A stretch of 64,000 nt of DNA, from positions 558,001 through 622,000 of the forward strand of contig NZ_AFBG01000020.1 of the NCBI RefSeq assembly GCF_000204195.1. The letters are read 5' to 3'. A model generated the notes under the pieces. That model did no database searches, was not told the origin of the DNA, and saw nothing but the letters and a program-made list of their open reading frames with translations. Below are positions 10,609 to 20,075 of this stretch, piece by piece. A program made the position numbers and the translations under genes. The stretch is from Acidovorax radicis N35 (GTDB lineage Bacteria > Pseudomonadota > Gammaproteobacteria > Burkholderiales > Burkholderiaceae_C). The stretch's first letter is position 1; each line of letters starts with the position of its first letter.

Positions 10609-12963
10609 GCGACCAACCCACTCTCGATTTCACCACCGCAGGCGACGACGGGGGCGACTCCCTGGGCCTGGCCGGCTACGCCCAGCGCGCCTACCTGGAG
10701 TACGCGCTGTCGGTCGTCAAGGGCCGTGCGCTGCCCGATGTGTGCGACGGCCTCAAGCCTGTGCAGCGGCGCATTCTGTATTCGATGGACCGCATGGGCC
10801 TGGGCTACAGCGGCCCCACGCGCAGCGCGGCGGCCAAGCCGGTCAAGAGCGCCCGTGTGGTGGGTGATGTGCTGGGCCGCTTCCACCCGCACGGCGACCA
10901 GTCGGCCTACGACGCGCTGGTGCGCATGGCGCAGGACTTTGCCCAGCGCTACCCGCTGATCGACGGCCAAGGCAACTTCGGCAGCCGCGACGGCGACGGC
11001 GCAGCGGCCATGCGCTACACCGAGGCCCGCCTGTCACGCATCACCAGCCTGCTGCTGGATGAGATCGACGAAGGCACAGTGGATTTCATGCCCAACTACG
11101 ACGGCAGCACCGAGGAGCCGCGCCAGCTGCCCGCACGCCTGCCGTTCGCGCTGCTCAATGGCGCCAGCGGCATTGCCGTGGGCCTGGCCACCGAAATCCC
11201 GAGCCACAACCTGCGCGAAATTGCCGACGCCTGCGTTGCGCTCATCAAGACGCCGTCGCTCAGCCAGGAAGAACTGCTGGCCATCGTGCCCGGACCGGAC
11301 TACCCCGGTGGCGGCCAGATCATCAGTGCTGCCTCCGACATTGCCGATGCCTACCGCACGGGCCGGGGCAGCCTTAAGGTGCGCGCGCGCTGGAAGATCG
11401 AAGACATGGCGCGTGGCCAGTGGCAGCTGGTGGTCAACGAGTTGCCACCCGGCGTGAGCACGCAAAAGGTGCTCGAAGAGATCGAGGAAATCACCAACCC
11501 CAAGGTGAAGGCGGGCAAGAAGACCCTGAGCCAGGACCAGACGCAACTGAAGGCCAGCATGCTGGCCGTGCTGGACGTGGTGCGTGACGAGTCGAGCAAA
11601 GACGCCCCCGTGCGTTTGGTGTTCGAGCCCAAGACGGGCAAGACCCCGCAGCAGGAACTGATCACCGCGCTGCTGGCCCACACCAGCCTCGAATCCTCTG
11701 CCCCCATCAACCTCACGATGGTGGGGCTCGATGGCCGACCCACCCAAAAAATCCCTGCGGCAGATGCTGGAGGAGTGGATTGCCTTCCGCCAGACCACCA
11801 TCACCCGCCGCACGCAGCACCGTTTGAACAAGGTGCTGGAGCGCATTCACATCCTCGAAGGGCGGCAGATTGTCCTGCTCAACATCGATGAGGTGATTGC
11901 CATCATCCGCCAGGCCGACGAGCCCAAGGCGGCGCTGATCGCGCGCTTCAACCTCAGCGACCGGCAGGCCGAGGACATCCTTGAAATCCGCCTGCGCCAG
12001 CTCGCGCGGCTTGAAGCGATCAAGATCGAGCAGGAGCTGAAAGAACTGCGCGAAAGCCAGGGCAAGCTCGAAGACATCCTGAACAACCCCGGCTCGCTGC
12101 GCCGCACCATGGTCAAGGAGATCGAGCAGGATGCCAAGACCTTTGCCGACGCGCGCCGCACACTCATCCAGGCCGAGAAGAAGGCCGTGGCCGAAGTGAA
12201 GGTGGTGGACGAGCCCGTCACGGTGGTTGTTTCGGAAAAAGGCTGGGTGCGTGCACGCACCGGCCACGGGCACGAGGCCTCCAGTTTTGCCTTCAAGGCG
12301 GGCGACGGGCTGTATGGCACGTTCGAGTGCCGCACGGTCGATACCCTGCTGGCCTTTGGCAGCAACGGCCGCGTGTATTCGGTGGCCGTGTCGCTGCTGC
12401 CCGGCGCGCGTGGCGATGGCCAGCCCGTGACCACGCTCATCGAACTGGAAGCGGGCACGCAGCTGCTGCACTACTTTGCGGGGCCCGCCAACGCCACGCT
12501 GCTGTTATCCAACTCGGGCGGCTACGGCTTTCTGGCGGCGGTCGAGAACATGGTCTCGCGCCAGAAGGGCGGCAAGGCCTTCCTCACGCTGGGCGAGGGT
12601 GAAGCCGTGTGTGTGCCTTCGCACGCGGCGGGCACCACGGGCAGCAAGCCGGTGCTGCCTGCTACGCACGTGGCCTGTGCCTCCACGGGCGGGCGCATCC
12701 TCACGTTCGAGATCACCGAGCTGAAAACCATGGCCAACGGCGGCCGGGGCCTGATGCTGATCGACCTGGAAGACAAAGACCAGCTCGCAGGCGCTGCAGC
12801 CTACACGCGCAGCATTCGCCTCGATGGCATTGGCCGGGGCGGCAAGGTGCGCGATGAGACGCTGGAGATTCGCAGCCTGAACAACGCCCGTGCCGCGCGC
12901 GGCCGCAAGGGCAAGGCGGCAGACCTGGGCTTCAAACCCAACGCGGTGACGCGGGTGGAGTAA
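10605..12963 (+). CDS. parC: DNA topoisomerase IV subunit A, reading frame broken by one extra base
   Basis: The two halves together make a full 785-aa ParC. The first frame (from ATG 10605) carries the DNA-gate: [20 protein letters not shown] and the catalytic Tyr138 in [10 protein letters not shown]. The homology runs to [11 protein letters not shown], then the frame is lost in an A6 run at 11746-11751. Dropping one A gives [13 protein letters not shown] and continues in the second frame to the stop at 12963, including the C-terminal DNA-wrapping repeats. Read literally the first frame ends at 11891 after a nonsense tail. ParC is essential in most bacteria, so an assembly error, a homopolymer miscall or slippage is more likely than true loss. 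Confidence 0.92.
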
Positions 12964-12967
12964 GGGT

Positions 12968-14074
12968 GTGGCGCGCAACTCACCCACGCTGGATGAGCTG
13001 CGCCGCTACGCGATTGCGCGCAGCCTGTTCAAACCACTGACGCTGCCCGGCGCGATTCGCAAGCTTGGTTTTGTGCAGGCCGACCCGATGCGGGCGCCCG
13101 CACGGGCACAGGATCTGATTTTGCGCATGCGGGTGCGCGGATACCGCGCAGGGGACCTGGAGCGCCGCTATGAGCGGTTGGGCATCGAGGAAGACGCTTT
13201 CGTCAACTATGGCTTCGTCTCGCGCGAGATGCTGGCGCTGCTGCATCCACGCACGCCGCGCCGGCCCTGGGATGCCGTGACCACCGAGCGTGCGCGCGAG
13301 GTGCTGGCGTTTGTGCAGGAGCGGGGCGTGGTGCACCCACGTGAGGTCAGCGAGGCGTTTGCACACCACGGCCGCGTGGCGGGCTACTGGGGCGGAGAGC
13401 TCAACGCGAGCACCCGCCTGCTGGATGCCATGCACCACCATGGCTGGCTGCGGGTGTGCCGCCGCGAATCGGGCACCCGGGTGTATGCGCCGATGGAGCA
13501 CCCCGCGCAGGATGCCAGCCCCGCCGCGCGCCTGGCGCGCGCCGAAGCCCTGGTCGATCGCATCGTGGCACTGTACGCCCCGTTGCCCGCCTCCAGCCTG
13601 GGTTACCTGGTCACGCTGCTGCGCTACGGCGCGCCGCAACTGGCGGCCGAGGCGCGCGCGGTGGCCAAGGCCGCGCATTTGCGCTACGGTCATGCGGTGG
13701 TGGGCGGAACGACCTGGTTCTGGCCCGCCAACGAAAACCCGGTCTCACGCCGCCATCGGCCAGACCCGGGAGTGCGGCTGCTGGCACCGTTCGATCCCGT
13801 GGTCTGGGACCGCCGCCGTTTCGAGATGCTGTGGGGCTGGGTGTACCGGTTCGAAGCGTATGTGCCGGCCCCCAGGCGCACCATGGGCCACTATGCGTTG
13901 CCCGTGCTGTGGGGGGAACAGATGGTGGGTTGGGCGAACCTGCGCGTGGAGCGCGGGCAACTGCGGCACGAGTTGGGATTTGTGGCTGGCCGGCCTCCAC
14001 GCGATGCGGGTTTTTGGCGCGCGCTGGACGAGGAGCTGGCGCTTTTCGAGGCCTTTCTGGGAACCGCGGCCTGA
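12968..14074 (+). CDS. winged-helix DNA glycosylase of the YcaQ/AlkX family
   Basis: A 368-aa protein of the HTH_42 superfamily; YcaQ unhooks interstrand crosslinks and the family includes antibiotic self-resistance glycosylases. The catalytic Q-x-D type motif is present as FVQADPMRAPARAQDL, followed by FVNYGFVSREML and the HGWLRVCRRESGTRVY wing. Translation begins at a GTG at 12968, two bases after the parC stop codon with GGGTG as a weak ribosome site, so it probably belongs to the parE-slt-parC transcript. Substrate inferred from family only. Confidence 0.82.
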   Translation: MARNSPTLDELRRYAIARSLFKPLTLPGAIRKLGFVQADPMRAPARAQDLILRMRVRGYRAGDLERRYERLGIEEDAFVNYGFVSREMLALLHPRTPRRPWDAVTTERAREVLAFVQERGVVHPREVSEAFAHHGRVAGYWGGELNASTRLLDAMHHHGWLRVCRRESGTRVYAPMEHPAQDASPAARLARAEALVDRIVALYAPLPASSLGYLVTLLRYGAPQLAAEARAVAKAAHLRYGHAVVGGTTWFWPANENPVSRRHRPDPGVRLLAPFDPVVWDRRRFEMLWGWVYRFEAYVPAPRRTMGHYALPVLWGEQMVGWANLRVERGQLRHELGFVAGRPPRDAGFWRALDEELALFEAFLGTAA

Positions 14075-14103
14075 CGGCCGGTTGCCCTGTCCGGATCAAG
14101 GCT

Positions 14104-14484
14104 TCAGCATTTGCCGGCGGCTTTGCTGAGCGCGTTGCAGGAGGCCGAGGCGGCCGCAGGTGCTGCCGCCTTGCCGGCCATCGGCGTGCAGATGGCATCC
14201 GAATTCGGAGTCTGCCCGAACGACATGGCTTTCTGGAACCCCGTGGCCGAGTACATGTAGCACTGGTAGGTGGCCCCGTCGGTGGTCTTGGCGGTGTAGT
14301 TGATGCGCCCGCCGGTTTCTTCGCTCTTGTGGGTGATGGTGAAGGCGCCCACCTGGCGGCCAATCGCCACGGAGGTGCGCTGCTCCAGGCCCTCCTGGCT
14401 GATGGTGGCGGCACATCCAGACAGGCCCAATGCGATCAGGAGGGTGGCGCCGAGGCACGTGCGGTGGAGCTTGCAGGAAGTCAT
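14104..14484 (-). CDS. small lipoprotein of unknown function
   Basis: A 126-aa lipoprotein starting MTSCKLHRTCLGATLLIALG with a lipobox LSGC near residue 23. The mature part has YTAKTTDGATYQCYMYSAT and two Cys-containing segments (AICTP, ASCNAL) that could form a disulfide. A long alternative start lies over 350 nt upstream, but only the ATG at 14484 puts a signal peptide at the N-terminus. It converges on the YcaQ-like gene with 29 nt between. No family recognised with confidence. Confidence 0.72.
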   Translation of the reverse strand: MTSCKLHRTCLGATLLIALGLSGCAATISQEGLEQRTSVAIGRQVGAFTITHKSEETGGRINYTAKTTDGATYQCYMYSATGFQKAMSFGQTPNSDAICTPMAGKAAAPAAASASCNALSKAAGKC

Positions 14485-14838
14485 GGAGTCATTGGCCTTT
14501 GAAAATGGATCAGGCCAGTTTGATGGCTTCGCCGCTGCACGGGAACCCGACCACGGTAGGGTGTTGTCGGCGCGCGAAATGTGGGCCAATGGGGGCCGTC
14601 GTGGACATCGACGCCCTGATCGGCACAGATTTTTTCGTGAGGCACTGCGCTGGTGATGGGGCTGGGTGCATTCGCCCCAGCCCAATGGTGGATGGATGTT
14701 GCCGCTGGCATGGCTCCACGCGTGGCCCCTGATGGGGCAGTGCAGGCAGGGCAGACCCTGATGTGTTGTGACAGAGTTTGTGCAATCGTGCAAAAGCGCG
14801 CAACATCTGTACGCAAACACACGCTTCAGGAGACAACC
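14485..14838. other. intergenic region between divergent lipoprotein and chemoreceptor genes
   Basis: About 350 bases with no supportable gene. It must hold the two divergent promoters. A direct repeat GTGCAA-T/A-CGTGCAA occurs near 14780, shortly before the chemoreceptor. No sigma-28 type flagellar promoter was recognised. Confidence 0.5.
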
Positions 14839-16659
14839 ATGCCCACGAACTTTCGGATGGCTCACAAGCTCTGGCTGGCGGTGATTCTGATTGTGGTTCT
14901 GCTCGTCGCCGTGGTGGGGTTCTCAGGCTACCGGTCTGTCAAAGTGCAAGCCCAGGCCGATGCGGTAGCCCGGGACAGCGAGGCGCGCGTGCAGGCGGCG
15001 ATCCGATGGTCGGGCCTCACCGAAACCAACGCCGCACGGACCCAGGCGCTCATCGTCAGCAGCGATGCGGCGGTGGAGGCCGAATTCAAGGACGTGATTG
15101 CCGCCACCAGCGCGCAGATCAGCGAGGTGCAGAAGTCGCTGGAGGCCATGGCGCTGTCCGATGCCGACAAGGCGCAGATGGCCAAGATCGCCGAAGCCCG
15201 CAAGGCCATGATCGACCTGCGCGGCCAGGCCCGCAAGCTCAAGGCGGACGGGCAACAGGACCAGGCCGTGGCCCTGGTCAAGCAGTCCTACAACCCGGCC
15301 GTGGCCACTTACCTGCAAACCCTGCGCGACTTTGTGCAGCAGCAGCAGCAGGGTGCGGTCGCCAAGCAGCAGGAGATGGCGGCATCGCGCATGCTTACCG
15401 TCAAGATTGCGGCTGTTGCCGTGGGCCTGCTGCTGCTGGCCATCATCGTGGGGGCCTACTACCTGATTGGCAGCATCCAGCGGCCGCTTGCGCAGGCGAA
15501 CGGGCTGGCCGAACGTATTGCGGGCGGTGATCTGAGCATGCAGGAGTCTGTGACCCGGGGCGATGAATTTGGCGACCTGCTGCGCTCGCTCTACACCATG
15601 AGCAGCGCGCTGGGGCGCATGGTGCACCAGGTGCGCCAGAGCACGGACAGCATTGCCATCGCCAGCGCCGAGATCGCCACCGGCAACCATGACCTTTCGG
15701 CCCGCACCGAGCAGACCTCCAGCAACCTGCAGGAGACGGCTGCCGCCATGGAGCAGTTCACCAGCACCATCCAGCAAAGCGCAGGCAGTGCCCAGCAGGC
15801 CAGCAGCCTGGCGGCGGGGGCCACCGGCGTGGCGCGCCGGGGCGGCGAGGTGGTGACCCAGGTGGTGGCCACGATGGAGGACATCAACCACAGCAGCAAG
15901 AAGATTGCGGACATCATTGGCGTGATTGATGGCATTGCATTCCAGACCAACATCCTTGCGCTCAACGCCGCCGTGGAGGCCGCGCGTGCAGGCGAGCAGG
16001 GCCGGGGGTTCGCCGTGGTGGCCAGCGAGGTGCGCAGCCTCGCCCAGCGCAGCGCCGAGGCTGCCAAGGAGATCAAGCAGCTCATCAGCGCGTCAGTGGA
16101 AAAGGTGGAAACGGGGTCGAGGCTGGTGTCGGACGCTGGCACCACCATGACCGACATCGTTCAGTCGGTGCAGCGCGTGACCGACATGATTGGCGAGATC
16201 ACGGCGGCATCGTCCGAGCAGAGTGCTGGCGTCTCCCAGGTCAACAAGGCGATCAGCAACCTCGACCAGATGACGCAGCAGAATGCGGCGCTGGTGGAAG
16301 AGAGCGCCGCCGCTGCCCAGAGCCTGCGCGAGCAGGCGGACCACCTTGCGCGCGAGGTGTCGATGTTCAAGGTGAATGCCGCCAGCTATGGGCCTGCGCA
16401 GGCGGCCATTGGTGCGGCGCGCGCCACGGCTGCCCAGCGGCCGCAGGTACCTGTCGCCGCCGCTCCAGCTGCCCCAGCTGCGTCCGCACGGCCCGCAACG
16501 GGTTCAGGCGCGAAGACGGCGGGGCACGGTGCCCGCCCCGCCGTGGCCAGGGCGCCCGTTTCCGCCACGGCGGTGGCCAAGGTATCTGCCGCACCTGTAC
16601 CCGCCGGCCGCAAGCCGGTGGTGGCCCAGGGGGCGGAAGAGGATTGGGAATCCTTCTGA
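14839..16659 (+). CDS. methyl-accepting chemotaxis protein
   Basis: A 606-aa chemoreceptor. Transmembrane helix 1 is near residues 12-31, a four-helix-bundle periplasmic sensor runs to about 185 (with QQQQQGAVAKQQEMA just before the second helix), transmembrane helix 2 is near 195-215, then HAMP and a full signalling hairpin with the tip GIAFQTNILALNAAVEAARAG. The C-terminal 85 residues are an Ala/Pro-rich tether ending in the pentapeptide DWESF, which matches the CheR/CheB docking motif. The ATG at 14839 has CAGGAGAC upstream. It is followed by a strong terminator. The ligand is unknown. Confidence 0.93.
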   Translation: MPTNFRMAHKLWLAVILIVVLLVAVVGFSGYRSVKVQAQADAVARDSEARVQAAIRWSGLTETNAARTQALIVSSDAAVEAEFKDVIAATSAQISEVQKSLEAMALSDADKAQMAKIAEARKAMIDLRGQARKLKADGQQDQAVALVKQSYNPAVATYLQTLRDFVQQQQQGAVAKQQEMAASRMLTVKIAAVAVGLLLLAIIVGAYYLIGSIQRPLAQANGLAERIAGGDLSMQESVTRGDEFGDLLRSLYTMSSALGRMVHQVRQSTDSIAIASAEIATGNHDLSARTEQTSSNLQETAAAMEQFTSTIQQSAGSAQQASSLAAGATGVARRGGEVVTQVVATMEDINHSSKKIADIIGVIDGIAFQTNILALNAAVEAARAGEQGRGFAVVASEVRSLAQRSAEAAKEIKQLISASVEKVETGSRLVSDAGTTMTDIVQSVQRVTDMIGEITAASSEQSAGVSQVNKAISNLDQMTQQNAALVEESAAAAQSLREQADHLAREVSMFKVNAASYGPAQAAIGAARATAAQRPQVPVAAAPAAPAASARPATGSGAKTAGHGARPAVARAPVSATAVAKVSAAPVPAGRKPVVAQGAEEDWESF

Positions 16660-16723
16660 CTTTTTGACGCGCGGTCTGCCAGGGGGCGGGAGGCTCCATC
16701 CACCGCCGCCTTGCGCGGAAAAC

Positions 16724-16757
16724 AAAAACCCCATGGCAACCATGCCCTGGGGTTTTT
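16724..16757. terminator. bidirectional intrinsic terminator
   Basis: AAAAACCCCA and TGGGGTTTTTT form a stem with T runs on both strands, between the convergent chemoreceptor and RidA genes. Confidence 0.85.
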
Positions 16758-16775
16758 TGTGGAGCGCGTGGTTTG

Positions 16776-17234
16776 TCAGGCCAGTTCGGCGATCAGCTCG
16801 ATTTCCACGCAGGCGCCCATGGGGATCTGCGCCACGCCAAAAGCGCTGCGGGCGTGCACACCCTTTTCGCCAAAGACCTGGCCCAGCAGTTCGCTGGCGC
16901 CGTTGGTCACCAGGTGCTGCTCGGTGAAGTCACCCGTGGAGTTCACCAGGCTCATGACCTTGACGATGCGCTTGACGCGGTTCAGGTCGCCGCCACAGGC
17001 TGCCTGCAGCGTGCCCATGAGATCAATGGCCACCGCGCGTGCGGCTTCCTTGCCTTCTTCCGTGCCGATATCTCGACCGAACTGGGCGGCCCAGGGCTTG
17101 CCGTCCTTGCGTGCGATGTGGCCCGACAGGAACACCAGATTGCCCGTTTGCACATAGGGCACATAGGCGGCAGCGGGCACCGACACCGGCGGCAGGGTGA
17201 TGTTGAGTTCTTTCAGCTTGTCGTAAACGCTCAT
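16776..17234 (-). CDS. RidA family protein (YjgF/YER057c/UK114)
   Basis: A 152-aa protein of the RidA superfamily, whose archetype hydrolyses reactive enamine/imine intermediates from amino-acid metabolism. It belongs to the longer subgroup with YVPYVQTGNLVFLSGHIARKDGKP at the start and a late VEIELIAELA end. The canonical RidA Arg (in the R-V-x(3)-C motif) is not evident near GVHARSAFGVAQIP, where HARSAFG is seen instead, so it may belong to a Rid2-7-type group with a different activity. Start chosen at MSVYDKLKEL. Monocistronic. Confidence 0.85.
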   Translation of the reverse strand: MSVYDKLKELNITLPPVSVPAAAYVPYVQTGNLVFLSGHIARKDGKPWAAQFGRDIGTEEGKEAARAVAIDLMGTLQAACGGDLNRVKRIVKVMSLVNSTGDFTEQHLVTNGASELLGQVFGEKGVHARSAFGVAQIPMGACVEIELIAELA

Positions 17235-17419
17235 GGTCTTCCTTGGTGTGACGTGAAGGTGAAGGGTGGGCACTGACCGATGTCCGCAATGCCGACAAGG
17301 CCCGCAGGGGTAGCTGGGTGGCTGGGTCGCCCGGCCGCGCCCGGATGGCCGCGAGTGTTACACAGCCCGGTGTGCAGAATCCAGCGGCCAGCCCCCTGGA
17401 GCCGCATTAGCATCAGCCC

Positions 17420-19990
17420 ATGCCCGCCATAAGCGCCTCTAATGCCGTTTCTTCCGTCCACACGGGCCCGGACGGTAGCGTGGTCGATGCAAGCCCTGCG
17501 GTGGCCGCCGCCACGCCCTGGCGGTTGCCCGCGTGGCTGCTGGGCGCGGTTTTCGGGGCAGCGCTGCAGCTGCAGCAGCCGGCGTTGTGGCCAGGAGGGG
17601 CCTATGGGGTGATCCTGGTGGCCGCCTGTGTGGTGGGCTGGTGCGCGCGGGCAGCCTCCAGAAGCCGCCGTGCGGTAGCGACAGGGGCTGCTGCGCCGGC
17701 CGCAGCGCTGGCGCTGGGCGCGGGGGTGCTGGCGATGTTCGCCCTGTGTGGATTGCGCGCAGTGGACTATGCGGGCCACGGGCTCGCGCCCGCGCTGGAA
17801 GGCCAGGACATCCGCGTGACCGGGGTGGTGGCGGCCATGCCCCAGACCAACGAGGCTGGCACCCGCATCCGCGTGGACGTGGAGGCCGCGCGCCTGAGCG
17901 GTGCCCCGGTGCAGCTGCCGCCGCGCATCGACGTGGCCTGGTACGGTGGCCCGTTCCGCGATGCGGCAGGGGCGCTGGACCTGCAGCGCCCCCCGCCAGC
18001 CCTGAAAGCCGGTGACCGCTGGGCCCTGACAGTGCGCCTCAAAGCGCCGCACGGCCTGCGCAACCCGCATGGTTTTGATTACGAGCTGTGGATGTGGGAG
18101 CAGGGCGTGCAGGCCACGGGCTACGTGCGCGCGGGGCCCAAAGACGAGCCGCCAGAGCTTTTGGCCGCGACCTGGCGGCATCCGGTGGAGCGGGTGCGGC
18201 AGTCGGTGCGCGATGCGATCCTGGAGCGCCTGGCCCGCGATGTGAATGGCGACGACCCGGCCCGCGCGCGTATCGCGGGTGTGGTGGTGGCCCTGGTGAC
18301 GGGTGACCAGCGCGCCATCGACCGCGCCGACTGGGATGTGTTCCGCGCCACGGGGGTGGCGCATTTGATGAGCATCTCGGGGCTTCACATCACCTTGTTT
18401 GCCTGGCTGGCTGCGCTGATGGTGGGGGTGCTGTGGCGGCGCTCCACCCGGCTGTGCCTGGCGGTGCCCGCGCCCTCGGCAGCACTGGCCGCCGGGGTGG
18501 TGCTGGCAGCGGCCTACGCGCTGTTCAGCGGCTGGGGTGTACCCGCGCAGCGCACCGTGATCATGCTGGCCGCCATTGCCGTGCTGCAACTCAGCGGCCG
18601 CCGCTGGCCGTGGCCGCAGGTGTGGTTGTGGGCATGTGCGGCCGTGGTGGTGGCAGACCCGTGGGCGCTGGCGCAGGCGGGCTTCTGGCTGAGCTTTGTC
18701 GCGGTGGGTATTTTGTTTGCTACAAATACGGTAGCTGTTAGCGCTTATCCATCAAGCGCCAGCAACCATTTTTATGCACTAATTCGGGAGCAGTGGGTGG
18801 TGACGCTGGCGCTTACGCCCCTGACCCTGTTGCTGTTTGGCCAGGTGTCCGTGGTGGGCTTTGCCGCCAACCTGGTGGCTATTCCCTGGGTCACCCTGGT
18901 GGTCACCCCGCTGGCTCTGGGTGGCGTGCTGTGGGCGCCCTTGTGGAATCTGGCCGCCCTCAGCCTGCAGCCGTTGGCAAGCTTGCTGCAATGGCTGGCG
19001 CAGTGGCCCTGGGCCGTGGTCTTCCTGCCTGCAGCGCCGTTGTGGGCGGGCATGCTGGCCGTGGCGGGGGGCGCGCTGCTGGCCACACGCCTGCCCTGGC
19101 GGTTGCGCCTGCTGGCACTTCCACTGCTGTGGCCCGCCCTGTGGTGGCAGCCGGTGCGCCCGGCGGCAGGGCAGTTTGAATTGCTGGCCGCCGACATCGG
19201 CCAAGGCAACGCGGTGCTGGTGCGCACCGCCACCCACACGCTGCTGTACGACGCGGGGCCGCGTTTCAGCCGCGAGAGCGACGCGGGCCACCGCGTGCTC
19301 GTGCCGCTGCTGCGGGCACTGGGGGAGCGCGTGGACATACTCATGCTCAGCCACCGCGATGCCGACCACACGGGCGGTGCGGCGGCGGTGCTGGCGCAGC
19401 AGCCGCATGCCGAGCTGGTGGGGTCGATCGAGGCCGAGCACACCTTGCAGGCTCTGCGCCCGGTTCGCCCCTGCCTGGTGGGCCAGCGCTGGGAGTGGGA
19501 TGGTGTCGTTTTCGAGGTGCTGCACCCGCATCCGCAGCCGGACGACGCGGTGGCTGCGCGCACCTTGCGCCCCAATGCGTTGAGCTGTGTGCTGCGCATC
19601 GCGGCCAGCGGGGCGGTGGCGTCGGCGCCGGTGGCGTTGCTGGTGGGTGACATCGAAACCCCGCAGGAGCAGGCCCTGCTGGCGCACGGTGCGGCGCTGC
19701 GTGCCGACCTGCTGCTGGTGCCCCACCACGGCAGCAAAACATCGTCATCGCCGGCGTTTCTGGATGCTGTCCAGCCACGCACTGCTTTGGTGCAAGCCGG
19801 GTACCGCAACCGGTTTGGCCATCCGGCCCCCGAAGTGTTGCAGCGCTACCGTGCGCGCGGCGTTGAGGTGGTGGAGTCTTCACGCTGCGGCGCCGCGACG
19901 TGGGCGTCGTCAACGCCTGCAGCGGTGGGGTGCGAGCGCGATACGGGCCGACGGTATTGGCAACATCAGATGGCACCCCGGACGGAGTGA
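17420..19990 (+). CDS. comEC: ComEC/Rec2 DNA-uptake channel protein
   Basis: An 856-aa inner-membrane protein that carries single-stranded DNA into the cytoplasm during natural transformation. It has N-terminal membrane helices with a DUF4131 domain (about residues 60-210), then the ComEC core with VAHLMSISGLHITLFAWL and REQWVVTLALTPLTLLLFGQ. A C-terminal metallo-beta-lactamase-like domain has LSHRDADHTGGA and VPHHGSKTSS, probably nuclease-related. A 69-bp REP-like palindrome is translated in frame at about residues 434-456 (ATNTVAVSAYPSSASNH), in a loop just before the REQWV segment. The length is otherwise typical. Other competence genes are not in the window. Confidence 0.92.
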   Translation: MPAISASNAVSSVHTGPDGSVVDASPAVAAATPWRLPAWLLGAVFGAALQLQQPALWPGGAYGVILVAACVVGWCARAASRSRRAVATGAAAPAAALALGAGVLAMFALCGLRAVDYAGHGLAPALEGQDIRVTGVVAAMPQTNEAGTRIRVDVEAARLSGAPVQLPPRIDVAWYGGPFRDAAGALDLQRPPPALKAGDRWALTVRLKAPHGLRNPHGFDYELWMWEQGVQATGYVRAGPKDEPPELLAATWRHPVERVRQSVRDAILERLARDVNGDDPARARIAGVVVALVTGDQRAIDRADWDVFRATGVAHLMSISGLHITLFAWLAALMVGVLWRRSTRLCLAVPAPSAALAAGVVLAAAYALFSGWGVPAQRTVIMLAAIAVLQLSGRRWPWPQVWLWACAAVVVADPWALAQAGFWLSFVAVGILFATNTVAVSAYPSSASNHFYALIREQWVVTLALTPLTLLLFGQVSVVGFAANLVAIPWVTLVVTPLALGGVLWAPLWNLAALSLQPLASLLQWLAQWPWAVVFLPAAPLWAGMLAVAGGALLATRLPWRLRLLALPLLWPALWWQPVRPAAGQFELLAADIGQGNAVLVRTATHTLLYDAGPRFSRESDAGHRVLVPLLRALGERVDILMLSHRDADHTGGAAAVLAQQPHAELVGSIEAEHTLQALRPVRPCLVGQRWEWDGVVFEVLHPHPQPDDAVAARTLRPNALSCVLRIAASGAVASAPVALLVGDIETPQEQALLAHGAALRADLLLVPHHGSKTSSSPAFLDAVQPRTALVQAGYRNRFGHPAPEVLQRYRARGVEVVESSRCGAATWASSTPAAVGCERDTGRRYWQHQMAPRTE
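18718..18786. repeat. REP-like palindromic element inside comEC, copy 2
   Basis: TGCTACAAATACGGTAGCT, then TTAGCGCTT (18739-18747), ATCCATC and AAGCGCCAGCA, then ACCATTTTTATG. It is the same element as the intergenic copies, but here 69 bp long (23 codons), without a stop, and kept in the comEC frame. Confidence 0.8.
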
Positions 19991-20075
19991 TCGGACGGGA
20001 TGGCGCAGCTCCATGGATGGCTGTTTCGGAAGTGTGGGCGCGCAACTTGCTATCCTGTTACCAGGAGGCCAGTTC

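Noticed and set aside
11731-11891. Programmed -1 frameshift in parC
   Set aside because: The required shift is +1 (one base skipped), not -1, and no known slippery-stop signal of that kind is seen; an extra base is simpler.
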